From positions 19,720,980-19,784,979 of the forward strand of contig NC_136010.1 in NCBI RefSeq assembly GCF_048128805.1: a DNA stretch of 64,000 bases, given 5' to 3'. Positions within the stretch are counted from its first letter, which is position 1. Each line of letters starts with the position of its first letter. The translations under genes and the position numbers were made by a program. This DNA comes from Centroberyx gerrardi (taxonomy: Eukaryota; Chordata; Actinopteri; Beryciformes; Berycidae). Positions 39,416-50,119 of the stretch are shown piece after piece. A model generated the notes under the pieces. That model worked only from the letters and a program-made list of their open reading frames with translations. It was not told the DNA's origin and did not search any database.

Positions 39416-39792
39416 CTATAACACCTCCTGTTTGAAAACATCACAGATGCTGTAAATACTGTAACTACAGGAGCAAATGCACATTGCTACAACATAAATG
39501 TGTCTCAGCTGAAAATCAGCTGAGATGACTATATTTTATTTTATTTTTATTTATTTTCTTTTACTTGTTTACGTTTTTGTAAGTACATACAGTATTTGGT
39601 GTAACAGTAGGAGAACAGAATCATGCATTCTTTGGCAAAGCCCAGTATGTAGAAACATGTCACTGCTGTGCAGAAAGGCCACACTGCCTTTTCTGCACTG
39701 AAGAGGTCAGTTCAACTAAGTTTGTCATAAAGAAACAAAAATAAGAGGATGTAATGTGCAGACAGAGGAAATATGACTATCACACTCATTAC

Positions 39793-39797
<5 letters not shown>

Positions 39798-39838
<41 letters not shown>
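39798..39838. repeat. (CA)n microsatellite
   Basis: About 41 bp of uninterrupted CA. Confidence 0.95.
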
Positions 39839-39842
<4 letters not shown>

Positions 39843-40668
39843 GCTCCAGGAAAGTAACCGCCAGCTATTGTTAAGGCTCAAAACTTAAATATATTTTGTG
39901 TATATTGATGATGTTGTGATATTCAACAGCATGATTTAAATTACAAAGTGCAGTGATAAATGGGAATTCTCTTGGTGTGTTTCATTATGCTGTTGTTAAA
40001 TGTATACAAATTGCTTTGGTTTGTCTTTTATGGTGAAAATGGCTTGTGGTTTTCATACCGTGTGCTATACTTTAGGTTCCTGTCGTGAATGTAGTCCAAA
40101 AGGAAATGACAGCACTCAAGAAACAGTGTCACTCTGCAGTTCTATTTTGCCACTACAATATCAGCAATATATCCTTTTAATATATCTCAACAAGAATCGT
40201 TATCAGTAATTCCACAGTTTCTTCTTTGATTGACACATTAAGTCCTCTTGAGGTTAAACAGTAAAACTAAAAGTCAACTATTTTCTGTGTGCTCTCGAGC
40301 CTCTATTGACTTTTCTCTGTTGGGGGTGTAAAGTCACCCAGCTGCGTTAGATACTGTCCTGCTGAGGGCGGCAGACATCGACAGTAACATGCACTGATCA
40401 CACAGGAGTGAATTTGACCTCCTCTGGTTTCCAACTTCAGAATAATGTATGAAATGCATTACATGGATCACTGCCTATTGCGAGTATCGATTGGAGACCA
40501 CATGAGAAGGTGAGGCGGCTCGCCGAGGGGAACTCCTTTTGAAAAAATGTGCACAGATCACCACCTGCTGGCAATTCTTTAGATAACGCCGGCACAGTCA
40601 GACAAAATCAAACATCACCTCCATCATCAGGACTTATGTAACAGGATGATTTTCAAAAAGATAACAGG

Positions 40669-40940
40669 GGGCAACCGTAACCTCCAGGTTAGAGAAGCAG
40701 GCTTGTGGCTGGAAGGTTGTCTGTTCAAATCTATAGACCGTCTGGGGAAAATGTGTTTGGGGAAAGTGAGTCAGTGACGCTCTCTCCTCCCTCAAACTAC
40801 TGTTGAGGTGCCGTTGAGCAAGGCACTGAACCCCCCAACTCCTCCAGTGGAGCTACAAGGTGTGAATGTGTGTAACTGTGAATGTGAAGCTGTGAGTTGC
40901 TTAACTTTTTCAGGATAAATGAAGGTTAGAAAATAAATCA
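40669..40940 (+). mobile_element. tRNA-derived SINE
   Basis: The head is tRNA-like: CCAGGTTAGAGAAGCAGGC near the A box and GGTTGTCTGTTCAAATCT holding a B-box-like TGTTCAAATCT. The body contains GAGCAAGGCACTGAACCCCC, GTGTGAATGTGTGTAACTGT and TTGCTTAACTTTTTCAGGAT, which are consensus words of a SINE abundant in spiny-rayed fish. It ends in an A/T-rich tail. It is a non-coding retroposon. No flanking target duplication was established. Confidence 0.75.
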
Positions 40941-41828
40941 AAAGGAAGATAAAGGTAATCCTTGCACAATATCACACAAGAGACTATTGTGAGGAAAGAT
41001 GAGCTCTTTATTCAGGTGGTAATTATAATTAGGGCAATTCATACAGGTTAATTGAAGGGCTTCCCTAACTAAGCATTAGGCACTTCGCAGTAGTGCAGAC
41101 AATATTAAAATCTCTGACAGAGCTGAAGAGCTGCTTATTCATATAAAAATCGATCATGGACCAAAATTATATTTACTATCTTGTTGCTATGCGAGACGTG
41201 TAAAGAAGCAAATAATTACTCTGGTGGCAAACATTTCAGAAATCCAGTCCCAGTTTGGCTGCATGTCCTGCGGCTATAATGTTGTGGAGGAATTACCTTT
41301 CTGTTATGTGCTGAAATTCACTCATGCTGGTATTAATGCAGTCTGACAGCAGGTCAGATACAATGGATCATTACATCAACTACGTTTTTTCATCATCGTC
41401 TATTTGCAACTCATACTTTACTCCAGAATTGAATGTTCTGACAAAATACCTTTCTTGTGAATATCTTGAATTATACTGGAGCACAAATTCACATTTTAAA
41501 ATGTTTAAACATCTTCATTTGAATCTACCTCTTCGCGGCAGCTTTGTTTGATATATTTGAAATCCTTGTAGTCTAACACTAAAATATATGGCTATAATCT
41601 TGGCTTGTGACATAGTTCACAAAACAAAAAGAAGCCTAATTGTACACAAACCAACCCACCCACCAACAGTTGCAGTAAGTAAGACAATATTGATTCTTTT
41701 GCACATATAGTGCACACTGTGCATAGCCTGGGTGTGATCTGTATTAGGATTAGTTGTGTCTGTTTCTGGGTTTAATCTCTATATATCACATAAGACATAC
41801 ATTTTCAACAACTTTTCAGTATTTAGGG

Positions 41829-42824
41829 TTAGGGTTTAGAGTTGTATTTACAATGGAAACTGCATCCACTAGTGAAGCAGCACAGGATTTCCTTGAAGGT
41901 TTTGCGCATCTCCATACTGCGGAAGGCATAGATGACGGGGTCAATAACAGAGTTGCACATGATGAGGACCAAGTAGGTGGTGAAATGAGACATGTAGCAC
42001 ACACAGTAGGGGTTGTTGGGGCAGGCGATGAGGAGGATCAGGTGGAGGAAGAAGGGCGCCCAGCAGCAGACAAAGACCCCGAGGAGGATGGTGATGGTGA
42101 CGGCTCCCTTCTTGCAGGTCCGCTGGGGCACCACATCCTCCGCAGGCAGGGCAGCGATGCGCTTGATGTGCAGCCTGGCCAGAAGGAACATGTGCATGTA
42201 GAGTGTTGCCATAAGCACCAGCATGGTAAAAAACATGGTGATAAGACACACTATGACCGTCTTGCTCTCGGAGTAGACTATGAAGACTATACCGCAGACC
42301 ACACAGCCCAACCAGATGCTCCCTATGGCCAGAAGAGCTCGCTGGACTGTCACGATGCTGTGGTAGCGCAGAGCGTAGAAGATGGTCACGTAGCGCTCAA
42401 CGGCGATGGCCAGCAGGTTGCAGATGGAGGCAACCAGGGAGATGCAAATCATGGAGTCGAAGAAGTTGTCCATGAGCTCGATGAAGCGGTCGCCCACAAC
42501 TAGGAGGTGGTCATTCAGGGCGGCGATGACAACCGTCTCCAAAGAGTTGGAGACACTCACCAACATGTCAGCAGCGGCGAGGCTGCACAAGAAGAAGTAC
42601 ATGGGGGAGTGGAGGTTCTTGTTCTTCACCACTGCAGTGATGACCAGAATGTTCTCCAGGAGGCTGACGATCCCCAGCGTCAGAAACACCTCCGCCTGGA
42701 TCTGGACCTGCTGGCACAGTCCAGGAGCTGTACGGTTCCCCGGTGAAGCTTCACCGTCTGCAGGCTCCCCGGTGTCATTGAGGCGAAGCTCTCCCCGCAG
42801 AGGCTGTCGGTAGGAGTTATTCAT
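41829..42824 (-). CDS. mc3r: Melanocortin 3 receptor (intronless GPCR)
   Basis: Gs-coupled receptor for melanocortin peptides (MSH, ACTH), controlling energy balance; plasma membrane. A single 331-residue exon; human MC3R is 323. The N-terminal tail carries sequons at Asn2, Asn16 and Asn30. Seven membrane helices follow, with family landmarks SLLENILVI (TM1), [20 protein letters not shown] (TM2), [20 protein letters not shown] (TM3), [19 protein letters not shown] (TM4-5), [20 protein letters not shown] (TM6) and [17 protein letters not shown] (TM7, DPxIY). The tail holds a Cys pair (LCCF) suited to palmitoylation. VFIVYSESK and the [15 protein letters not shown] loop favour MC3R over MC4R and MC5R. 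The usual DRY at the end of TM3 reads Glu143-Arg-Tyr. Some ray-finned fish lack mc3r, so its presence is informative. It converges with the CD83-like gene. Confidence 0.93.
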   Translation of the reverse strand: MNNSYRQPLRGELRLNDTGEPADGEASPGNRTAPGLCQQVQIQAEVFLTLGIVSLLENILVITAVVKNKNLHSPMYFFLCSLAAADMLVSVSNSLETVVIAALNDHLLVVGDRFIELMDNFFDSMICISLVASICNLLAIAVERYVTIFYALRYHSIVTVQRALLAIGSIWLGCVVCGIVFIVYSESKTVIVCLITMFFTMLVLMATLYMHMFLLARLHIKRIAALPAEDVVPQRTCKKGAVTITILLGVFVCCWAPFFLHLILLIACPNNPYCVCYMSHFTTYLVLIMCNSVIDPVIYAFRSMEMRKTFKEILCCFTSGCSFHCKYNSKP

Positions 42825-43560
42825 CAGGTGAAGGTTTTGAAAAGAGCAATGTCGGGATGCTGCGGTGAGTCAGATGCACCCCAGAGCTTCTCCTTTATGT
42901 CCTTTCTCCAGTGATCCTGTGCTGCTGGTCCTGGTCCTCACATCCTCGGAGAAGACCCAGACTCAGAGGAGGGTGGATGTCTGCTCTCTTTTGAGCCTTG
43001 TGTGACCCTTTACGCAAGCAAGCACCCCCCCTCATCAATCTGAACACAAGGAACAAGCTCATCCAATGAGCTTTATGAATAAACAGAGCATGCGTAGGTA
43101 CACAATACACACACATACATACCAAATGCATATGCATACAAAGACCCACAAACACACACACAAGCAAGACAAAGCAGAACCAGAGAAATCTAAAATGTAT
43201 AGGCCTACGTGGGATGAAAGTCGATGGGATTCCTTTGACCTGACCTGAAATGAAAGACACAAAAAAGACACTTTGTTGTAAATGAAAGTCAGGCTTTTCT
43301 ATTTTCTTTATTTTGAATTTAATGTTGGGTTATTCCACAAAAATGAGACAAACCAGCGCAATTGTTGTTTTTAACACGTAGGTCAACCTGCAAATGAGCA
43401 AATGTTCACTTCACCTGATTAAATACCAAATCAATCACTCTAATTGTATTTGACTGCCTACATGGAGAGGAAAACAAAAAACACCCAGTCAACGGCAAGA
43501 CTTATATTGAATTGATTGGTGTATGACATTTTCATGCGTAGCGACAAAGGCGCAAATATG
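42825..43560. other. Divergent intergenic DNA between mc3r and the coiled-coil frame
   Basis: About 740 bp that must hold the mc3r promoter (minus strand) and ends at the TATA box of the coiled-coil unit (plus strand). No TATA hexamer was picked out for mc3r. A short impure CACA stretch lies at 43.10-43.16 kb. Confidence 0.5.
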
Positions 43561-43566
43561 TATAAA
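43561..43566 (+). promoter_or_regulatory. TATA box upstream of the coiled-coil frame
   Basis: TATAAAGGACAGAG 199 bp upstream of the ATG at 43760, predicting a start near 43592. The presumed leader carries a short upstream frame (MTWDLPAKK, then stop). Having its own TATA argues against a promoterless retrocopy. Confidence 0.4.
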
Positions 43567-43759
43567 GGACAGAGAGTGTGGAGTGAACATTTTCTGGATC
43601 ATGACCTGGGATTTACCTGCAAAGAAATAAAGCACAAGGAGTGAACGAAGCTTTCATGACTTCATACTTTCTGCTGAATAAACAAACCTTCAATATTTCC
43701 TTCAACATAACAGTCTGAATTTGATAGTTCAATTATAAAATCCTGTTTACATCCTTTAG

Positions 43760-44764
43760 ATGGAGAAGGAAGGGCTCATTCCCCAGAGGGAGAATGTCTT
43801 CTGCAGAGGTGAGCAGGCCAATAACCGTCAGGCAGAGAAGAAGGAGGAGTTTCTGCGCCACGAGAATGAGGACCTCCGCAAAGAGATGGAGTGTATAGAA
43901 AAGCTCCAGAGTGCCCATGAGCTGGCCATGAAGAGCAAGATCCGTGAGCTGAAAGAGGCACAGTGGAAAGAAATCCAGGAGCTGAAAATGCTCCACAAAG
44001 AGCTTGCCATGGGCATTGAGGATGTTGCGACGGAGGTCAAGACACAGAGGGAGGAGAACGAGGACCTCTACCAGGAGAAGGCAGCCCTCCGCCGAGATGT
44101 GGTGGAGCTTAATCAAATGCTGCAGAAAGAGAAGGAGCTGGCCACTGAGCGTGAGGCAGAGAAGGAGGTCCTGCACCAGCAGAATGAGGACCTCTGCAAG
44201 GAAATTAAGGACTTCACAGAGAAGCTCCACAGTGCCCATGAAGGGCTGGCCATGAAGAACAAGGCCAGAGAGATGGAGGAGGCACATCGGAGAGAAGTGG
44301 AGGAGCTGACCGTGCTCCAGAAAAAGATCACCTCCAGCACTGTGAAGCTTGCAGCCAAGTTCAAGGAACAGAGCGAGGAGGAGGAGGCCCTCCACCAGGA
44401 GAAGAAAGCCCTCCAGCGAAAAGTGGAGGAGCTTACTGAAATGCTCGAGAAAGACAAGGCCTCGAGCAACCATGAGCAGACCATCAAGCTCAAAACCTAG
44501 GAGCTGGAGATTGAGGAGCTGAAAAAGCTCTGTGCAGAGGAGGCCTTACACCAGAAGATGGAGGAGCAGATCATTCAGCTGAAGGCCGAAGAGATGGAAA
44601 AGGAGGCCCTTGAATCCAACAACAGATAGGCAGAGGTGAGAGGCTCTGGAGAGGAAGATCAAAAACTCCCCAAAAAGACCAAGAAGCCTTCCATGTTGAG
44701 AAGATTTGCTTACCACAAAGGAAAAAAAAAGGAGAAGAAAAAGGAGAGGATGGAATCCACTTGA
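43760..44764 (+). pseudogene. Coiled-coil protein frame with two in-frame TAG codons, probable pseudogene
   Basis: A single 335-codon frame from ATG 43760 to TGA 44762-44764 is interrupted only by TAG at 44498 and TAG at 44627. Up to the first TAG it encodes 246 residues. I do not recognise the family. The protein is almost wholly charged heptad sequence (Glu, Lys, Leu, Gln), a long coiled coil with no membrane segment. It contains two tandem repeats of 106 residues: FLRHENEDLRKE at residue 31 corresponds to VLHQQNEDLCKE at residue 137, LQSAHELAMKSK to LHSAHEGLAMKNK, and VVELNQMLQKEK to VEELTEMLEKDK. The end is a basic tail (SMLRRFAYHKGKKK). Both TAGs look like CAG changed by C to T. The second falls in NNR-TAG-AE, where the N-terminus has NNRQAE. 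It is intronless in this stretch, with a TATA box upstream. It could be a recent pseudogene, a truncated but working gene ending at 44500, or a null allele of this individual. Confidence 0.6.
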
Positions 44765-44829
44765 GTTGCTTCAAGCCAAGAACTTGAGCACACTAACACC
44801 TGTGCTCACTCTCTCCTCTCTCCTCATTC

Positions 44830-44886
44830 ACACACACACACACACACACACACCCACACACACACACACACACATACACACACACA
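44830..44886. repeat. (CA)n microsatellite
   Basis: CA run with CCCA and TACA interruptions, directly downstream of the coiled-coil frame. Confidence 0.9.
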
Positions 44887-44995
44887 TAATGTACACGCCC
44901 TTACCCTACATGCTTTTGCAAGCCACACACACATCCCTACACCCATTTGCAAAACACCACCTGACACCCCACCCCCCTTACCTTGTATTTTTTAT

Positions 44996-44999
<4 letters not shown>

Positions 45000-45036
<37 letters not shown>
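45000..45036. repeat. (TA)n microsatellite
   Basis: Self-complementary TA run that can extrude as a cruciform. Confidence 0.9.
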
Positions 45037-45044
<8 letters not shown>

Positions 45045-45251
45045 TTCAAGATATCACCAATGATATCTCTAAAATAATGCACCGCCTGTATGGTTTTAAT
45101 TCTGTAGAGAATTGTAAGTGGCACTACAGTCAACAATGTATGCAAAGAATTTAAGACAGCTGGGCAGAGACAATGTTGTAGAGAAAATATAAAACCTTTG
45201 TTGGATCTGTAGTTGTTTTTATGTTTTTATTTATCAATTGTCATGGACAAT

Positions 45252-45278
45252 TTGCAAAACCACAGTGTGGTTTTGCAA
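45252..45278. repeat. Short perfect hairpin
   Basis: Arms TTGCAAAACCAC and GTGGTTTTGCAA, 12 bp each, around a three-base loop AGT. A second smaller palindrome (ATTGTCATGGACAAT) lies just to the left. Not followed by a T run, so it is not a classical terminator. Confidence 0.8.
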
Positions 45279-45566
45279 TTAAATGCTGTCGTCAAACTCA
45301 GAAATTGAAGTGGAACTGCTGTGGTACATTTACCTCATCCTGGAGTCACATCATGACCTTGGAAAAAAAAAACTCAATATCCAGCCAAAATAATTTTATA
45401 CATAATTTAGCCTAAATGCATGTGACAAATTTTTCTTAAAGTAGCCATTTTATTCATGTTTGGTTCATGAAAAGTCTTTATCTCTCTAAATCTCTGCGTT
45501 TTAAGAACACATATAACTGAACATTTGGCAGTATGAAATCTCCATATTTATCTCAAACTTCTAAAA

Positions 45567-45568
<2 letters not shown>

Positions 45569-45604
<36 letters not shown>
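45569..45604. repeat. (ATCT)n microsatellite
   Basis: About nine perfect CTAT/ATCT tetramers. Confidence 0.95.
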
Positions 45605-46139
45605 GTCTCACCATCAAGTGTTTTGTTGTGTTGTCATTAGGGCTAAATATGCAAAATATTGCTATAGCTCCTGATCTCTGTTGATCAAAACTCCATTAAT
45701 TGATTGCATTGACTTATATAGTTTATTTAGCCTTATATTTAGTTAAATACAGATATATTTAGTTGAATCAGACTTTTGAGAAGGTACAGTATAATGGATA
45801 GTGTTTTTACTTTAGGTAAAAACTTAGGGATCAGTTATCAAGACAATCTCTTAAAAAAAAAAAAAGAAAAGACAATGACATTCAGAACTGATTAATAGAT
45901 CAATTACATGATTATGTATCATTGAGTGCACATTTTATACTGTGCACATGTTAATACTTGTTACCATCAAATACATTTTTGACTGCTTTGCCTTCTGCTC
46001 CCGTCCTAAAGACACACACTCTTAGTGTCTTACAACAAACAAGATGCTCTGAAGTGGATAAAAAAAAAAACTCTCCCCAATGGACACACACACTGAGCAC
46101 ACAAAATGCCCACAACCATTTTAATAAAAACAAATGTAT

Positions 46140-46140
<1 letters not shown>

Positions 46141-46171
<31 letters not shown>

Positions 46172-46186
46172 ACACACACACACACA
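46141..46186. repeat. (CT)n(CA)n compound microsatellite
   Basis: CT run passing through CCCT into a CA run. The same compound order occurs at 16.93 kb and 50.09 kb. Confidence 0.95.
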
Positions 46187-47569
46187 GCTAATACAGAAGC
46201 TGGAGCATGTACAGGTGGATTGTGAAACTCTACCCACAAGTTCAAGCAGGAAGACAACACCTTTTACTTTCTCACGCGCTGCACTCTCACAATTATTGTT
46301 ATCTGTTCAGGGTTTCTGTCAGCCAGTGATCTTGCTTGGCGGGTGGTTTTTAAACTTACCTACCTGATATCCTTGCTGTCATTTCAGTGTGTGTGCCGCT
46401 TCTCCCCTCCACCACCTAAGTGAAGGCTCCCCATGAGGATCTTTGCAATTGCATTTATTTATAGGGTTGTATTCCCTGTAAATAATTTCCTGCAACGGGG
46501 TCAATGCCAAAGCTCTTGTCTTATTGTATTATATTGTAATAAACATGTCTCATTTTTTTGCATCACCTTTTCTGTCTTTTTTTGAAGTGTTTGTTGCATA
46601 ATATAAGCTGGAGAACAAACAGTATCACTGACATTGCAACATGACTTCTACATTCATGCAAATTTCTCTACATCCCTTATGTGTACAAACCTGTATTTTC
46701 TTATTCAGCGTGATGAAATAGGCTGACGTACAACACTGACTTGATAACCCAAGCTATACATATTTTTCTGTAGCAATGATGCTATACTGTATAAATAAAG
46801 TTTTTTATTCATTGTTTTTGTATATCTTCAGCCAATAAAGCCATATTCTAAGAAAAGATAAAGAACTTGCATGGCACTATTTTTGATGTGTGTTGCTGAT
46901 TGGTAGAGGTGAAAAAAAAAAAAAGCTGTTCGTTTTCTGACTAACCAACAGAGTTCAAACCATCAAACATTGCCAGTGGCCGCTGACTGTCTTATCTTGC
47001 TCTCATCTTGTCTCTTAACCCAACCTGCCCAGTGAAACCTGATCTGGCTCCACAGTGACACTCTTCATCGAGCTGCTCAGGAGAGCCACAAATAATAAGC
47101 AACTTTTCAGATGGCACAAAGCTTCATTCATTGATGATGGATTTTAATTATTGGCTAAGTGTATATTGATACAAACATTCTTCTTTGCAGTGGCCTATTG
47201 CCCAAATGATGGATATATGGGGAAAAATATATTTCACATACACTTCAAAATATGTTGGCACATATGTTTAAAAATATACAAAAATTGGCAAAGAAAATGT
47301 ATAAATGACACCACACACATATGCATATTCCCAGTGTCCAAAAAAAAGTTTGTGTATATTTTAAAACATATCTATAAACATATTGTGAAGTACATGTAAA
47401 ACGTGTTTTTTTTTTTTAGTATGGGTTCCTATGGGCCAAATTCCCACACACTGTAGTCAGGGTCAGTATTGACAGTCCAGACAGATTCGGACACCAGAGG
47501 GCATCCCTGTATTGACTTCAAGGTCCCTTGGCTCTAGTCTACAAAGTTCTTGATCTTCTTGATCAATGA

Positions 47570-47935
47570 TCTATGGTTAGATATTATTCTCCATGACATG
47601 TGAGTTAGGGGCTTGTAGTTTGTCTGTGGTACTTGATGTTATTTTTATCTCCTATTTTACCACTATAATATTCCGATAGGAACGTATAGTGTTTGTGGTA
47701 ATCAATATTGAGTTTATAGTGACCTTATTGTACTTTGGGGTATTTTCATCTCCAATGCTATCGCTATAAGTTTCCTATAATATTCCTTTAGGGACTTACA
47801 CTGTCTGTGGTGCCCAATATTGAGTTTAAATCGTCCTGTGGTATCGCTATAATATTACTACGGGGATTTAGAGTTTTGCTATGAATCCCTCTAAAATGTA
47901 TTATAGCATTACTTTATGTGTTTTCCATCAGGGTT
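47570..47935 (+). repeat. Dispersed repeat with internally repeated units, copy B
   Basis: Three imperfect units share GTCTGTGGTA/GTGCC, CAATATTGAGTTTATAGTGA, TTATTTTTATCTCCTATTTT and CGCTATAA...TTCCTATAATATT. It closes with AATCCCTCTAAAATGTATTA. The same words in the same order appear in srxn1 intron 1 (22.30-22.85 kb). The strand is the same and no protein is encoded. Confidence 0.75.
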
Positions 47936-48395
47936 AAACCACAGCTTTATGAGAACTGTCAAGAGTGCAGCAGAAGCTCTGAGCCAGTGGGCAGCCACAG
48001 ACTAGAAAAGGTGAACCACAAAACAGCAATTTCATCCGTCACAAGCCTCTATGAACTGTAAGAGGAGGTTCAGGGTCTGGCTGGTGCGCAGCAGTCAGTC
48101 TGCCCGCAGTGTGCTGTACAGGTAAAGTGCATCATGTGCCATTTCCCACCTCCTTTGCCTCCAAAGACGCGCTGCATCCCTTTCTACCTGCCTCTTCACT
48201 GAGTCTCCGCTGTCTCCTTCCAAGTCCGACCAGCCCTCCTAACAAACTGACACTCACATGTGAGGAGTTAACCTGTAAGCGTATAGTTAATCTTCCGTAA
48301 GAGTCCCCAAACACAGAGGCTTCAAAGTGCTGCCAAACAGGCGCCACACAGCCACTTTACAGCTGCTTCCTAAACGAAATAAAGCTCATTTGGAG

Positions 48396-50085
48396 ATGGA
48401 AATATCAGTTCTGTCTAAGAAGCTGTGGTGTGTCCGCAAACAGCTGATTCTCCTTCTCACTCCACTCATATTTCTGCCTTTACTTTTTGCTCTACCAGAG
48501 AAGGTAAGTGTTTTCACTTTATGATGCAAGGCGTCTCCTTCACAGCAGTGCGCTTGCTTCAGCACAACTTTTCCTGCACTTTACTCCGTGGACAACTCCA
48601 CAAAAATGCAGCTTAAACGTTTAAGCAGTAAACCCCATTTAGTCTTCATGCATAGGCAAATTATGCATGGATCTGTTTGTTTGTTTGTTTGATTTAATAT
48701 TAATATTAATATTTTTGACTTTCAGATCTTTTTATAGGTTAGAATTATATGGGATGTCCAAACAAACAAACAAACAAACAAGAATAGCTAAAAAAAAAAA
48801 AAAAAATGTTGACTGTCCTGCATGAACTTTGACACAATTTCTATACTATTAACTCAACATCCTACTCAAGTAAATTCTTAAGTTATTCAATCATGAGACC
48901 ATCAAACTTTAATGCTGGTTGCTAGATTTTACATTATGTGCTTAGGCTACAAAACTTTAAGCATCAGGAGTGTAAGTTTCATTGAGGCGGGTTCACTGCT
49001 GCATTGCAACTAGCTAAACAGGTTTGTGATAATGACTTTGAAATGACTCATATCTTACTGAATCCTGAATCCTACTGCCTGTCAATGTGCTAATTAGGGG
49101 CAGTGGTCCATATAGGTGTCAGAAACACAGCTTCATAGGTCTGAACCTGCAGCTCTGATTACAAGACACACTGACAAATTATTTAAAATATTCCAAATTC
49201 AATTGAAATATTTTCAGAATTGTATTTTGTGCTGTGATTATTGGAACCCTGATATTATAGGCCTAGAAGATCATGATGCATGGACAGGTATTTAAGCCTC
49301 CAGCAGTTTGATGCTGAAGACAGTAGCTACACATGTAAAAATTAGTTAGTATGTTGTCTTCCACAAGAAAACTTCTAACATCTCTCGTGCGTATACCTAC
49401 AGGGTCGGAAACATGCAGCTGAAAGATGAAGGCTACAAAAGCTGTTTTAAGTGCAGCTTATACATATTTTTGTTTCTAGTTTTTACCACATAAGAACCTC
49501 TTAACATCTTATAAGGACTTATGAGCCGTCAGCAGAAGTGTAGCCACAGGCACAGATGAAAAAACTTAGTGAACAAAATAAACAGTATATTGCCATCGCT
49601 GTATCATATCCAAGTAAAACCTCATTTTTGATAACTTGTTAATCGTGCCAATACCTTTTTAATGTACAAAGTATTTAGCAACCTGGCTCTTTGCCACCTT
49701 TAAAAAAAGTTTAGATGATTATGTTCAGACGGTCACAGGGAACCAAGGGGGTGACGTTGTTGTGCAGCGCAAACCCACTGAGTATGGCTGCTCCACTTTT
49801 TGCATAACAGCCACTAAAATTTGTAACACGAGCCTGAGCAACTTAAGGCAATGTCTCAGTTATACTGAAACACTGACTAAATCTAAATGAAACGCATAGC
49901 TCAAATTAAACCAATCATTAAACCAACCACCAAACATTTGCCACTACATACAGTACAGTATATACTGTATATAGCACTGTTCTTAATGCATTTATTTTAT
50001 ACTCAAACACACTGTGCACATAGACGGACACATGGATGCATGGAAATGCATATATACCTACACAACCACACATGCATGCACTCTT

Positions 50086-50119
<34 letters not shown>

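Larger units (their letters stand above)
39416..41828. other. Intergenic DNA between the CD83-like gene and mc3r
   Basis: The two genes converge here, since mc3r is on the minus strand. It holds both 3' flanks, a (CA)n at 39.80-39.84 kb, and a tRNA-derived SINE at 40.67-40.94 kb. No further gene is seen. Confidence 0.6.
44765..48395. other. Flank between the coiled-coil frame and slc13a3
   Basis: About 3.6 kb with no recognised coding exon. AATAAA signals at 46538 and 46794 could end a coiled-coil transcript. It is rich in simple repeats: (CA)n at 44.83 kb, (TA)n at 45.00 kb, ATCT at 45.57 kb and (CT)n(CA)n at 46.14 kb. It also holds repeat copy B at 47.57-47.93 kb. The last ~300 bp before 48396 should contain the slc13a3 promoter and leader. 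Confidence 0.6.

Noticed and set aside
41754-42503. Plus-strand frame of 249 codons opposite mc3r
   Set aside because: His/Asp/Gly-rich antisense shadow of the mc3r coding exon.
43733-44473. Minus-strand Leu-rich frame opposite the coiled-coil frame
   Set aside because: Antisense of Glu/Lys codons reads as Leu/Phe/Ser; a shadow without independent support.
44498-44500. Stop codon explained by selenocysteine or by an intron boundary
   Set aside because: The codon is TAG and not TGA, and the sequence before it has no pyrimidine tract that would make it a convincing splice acceptor.
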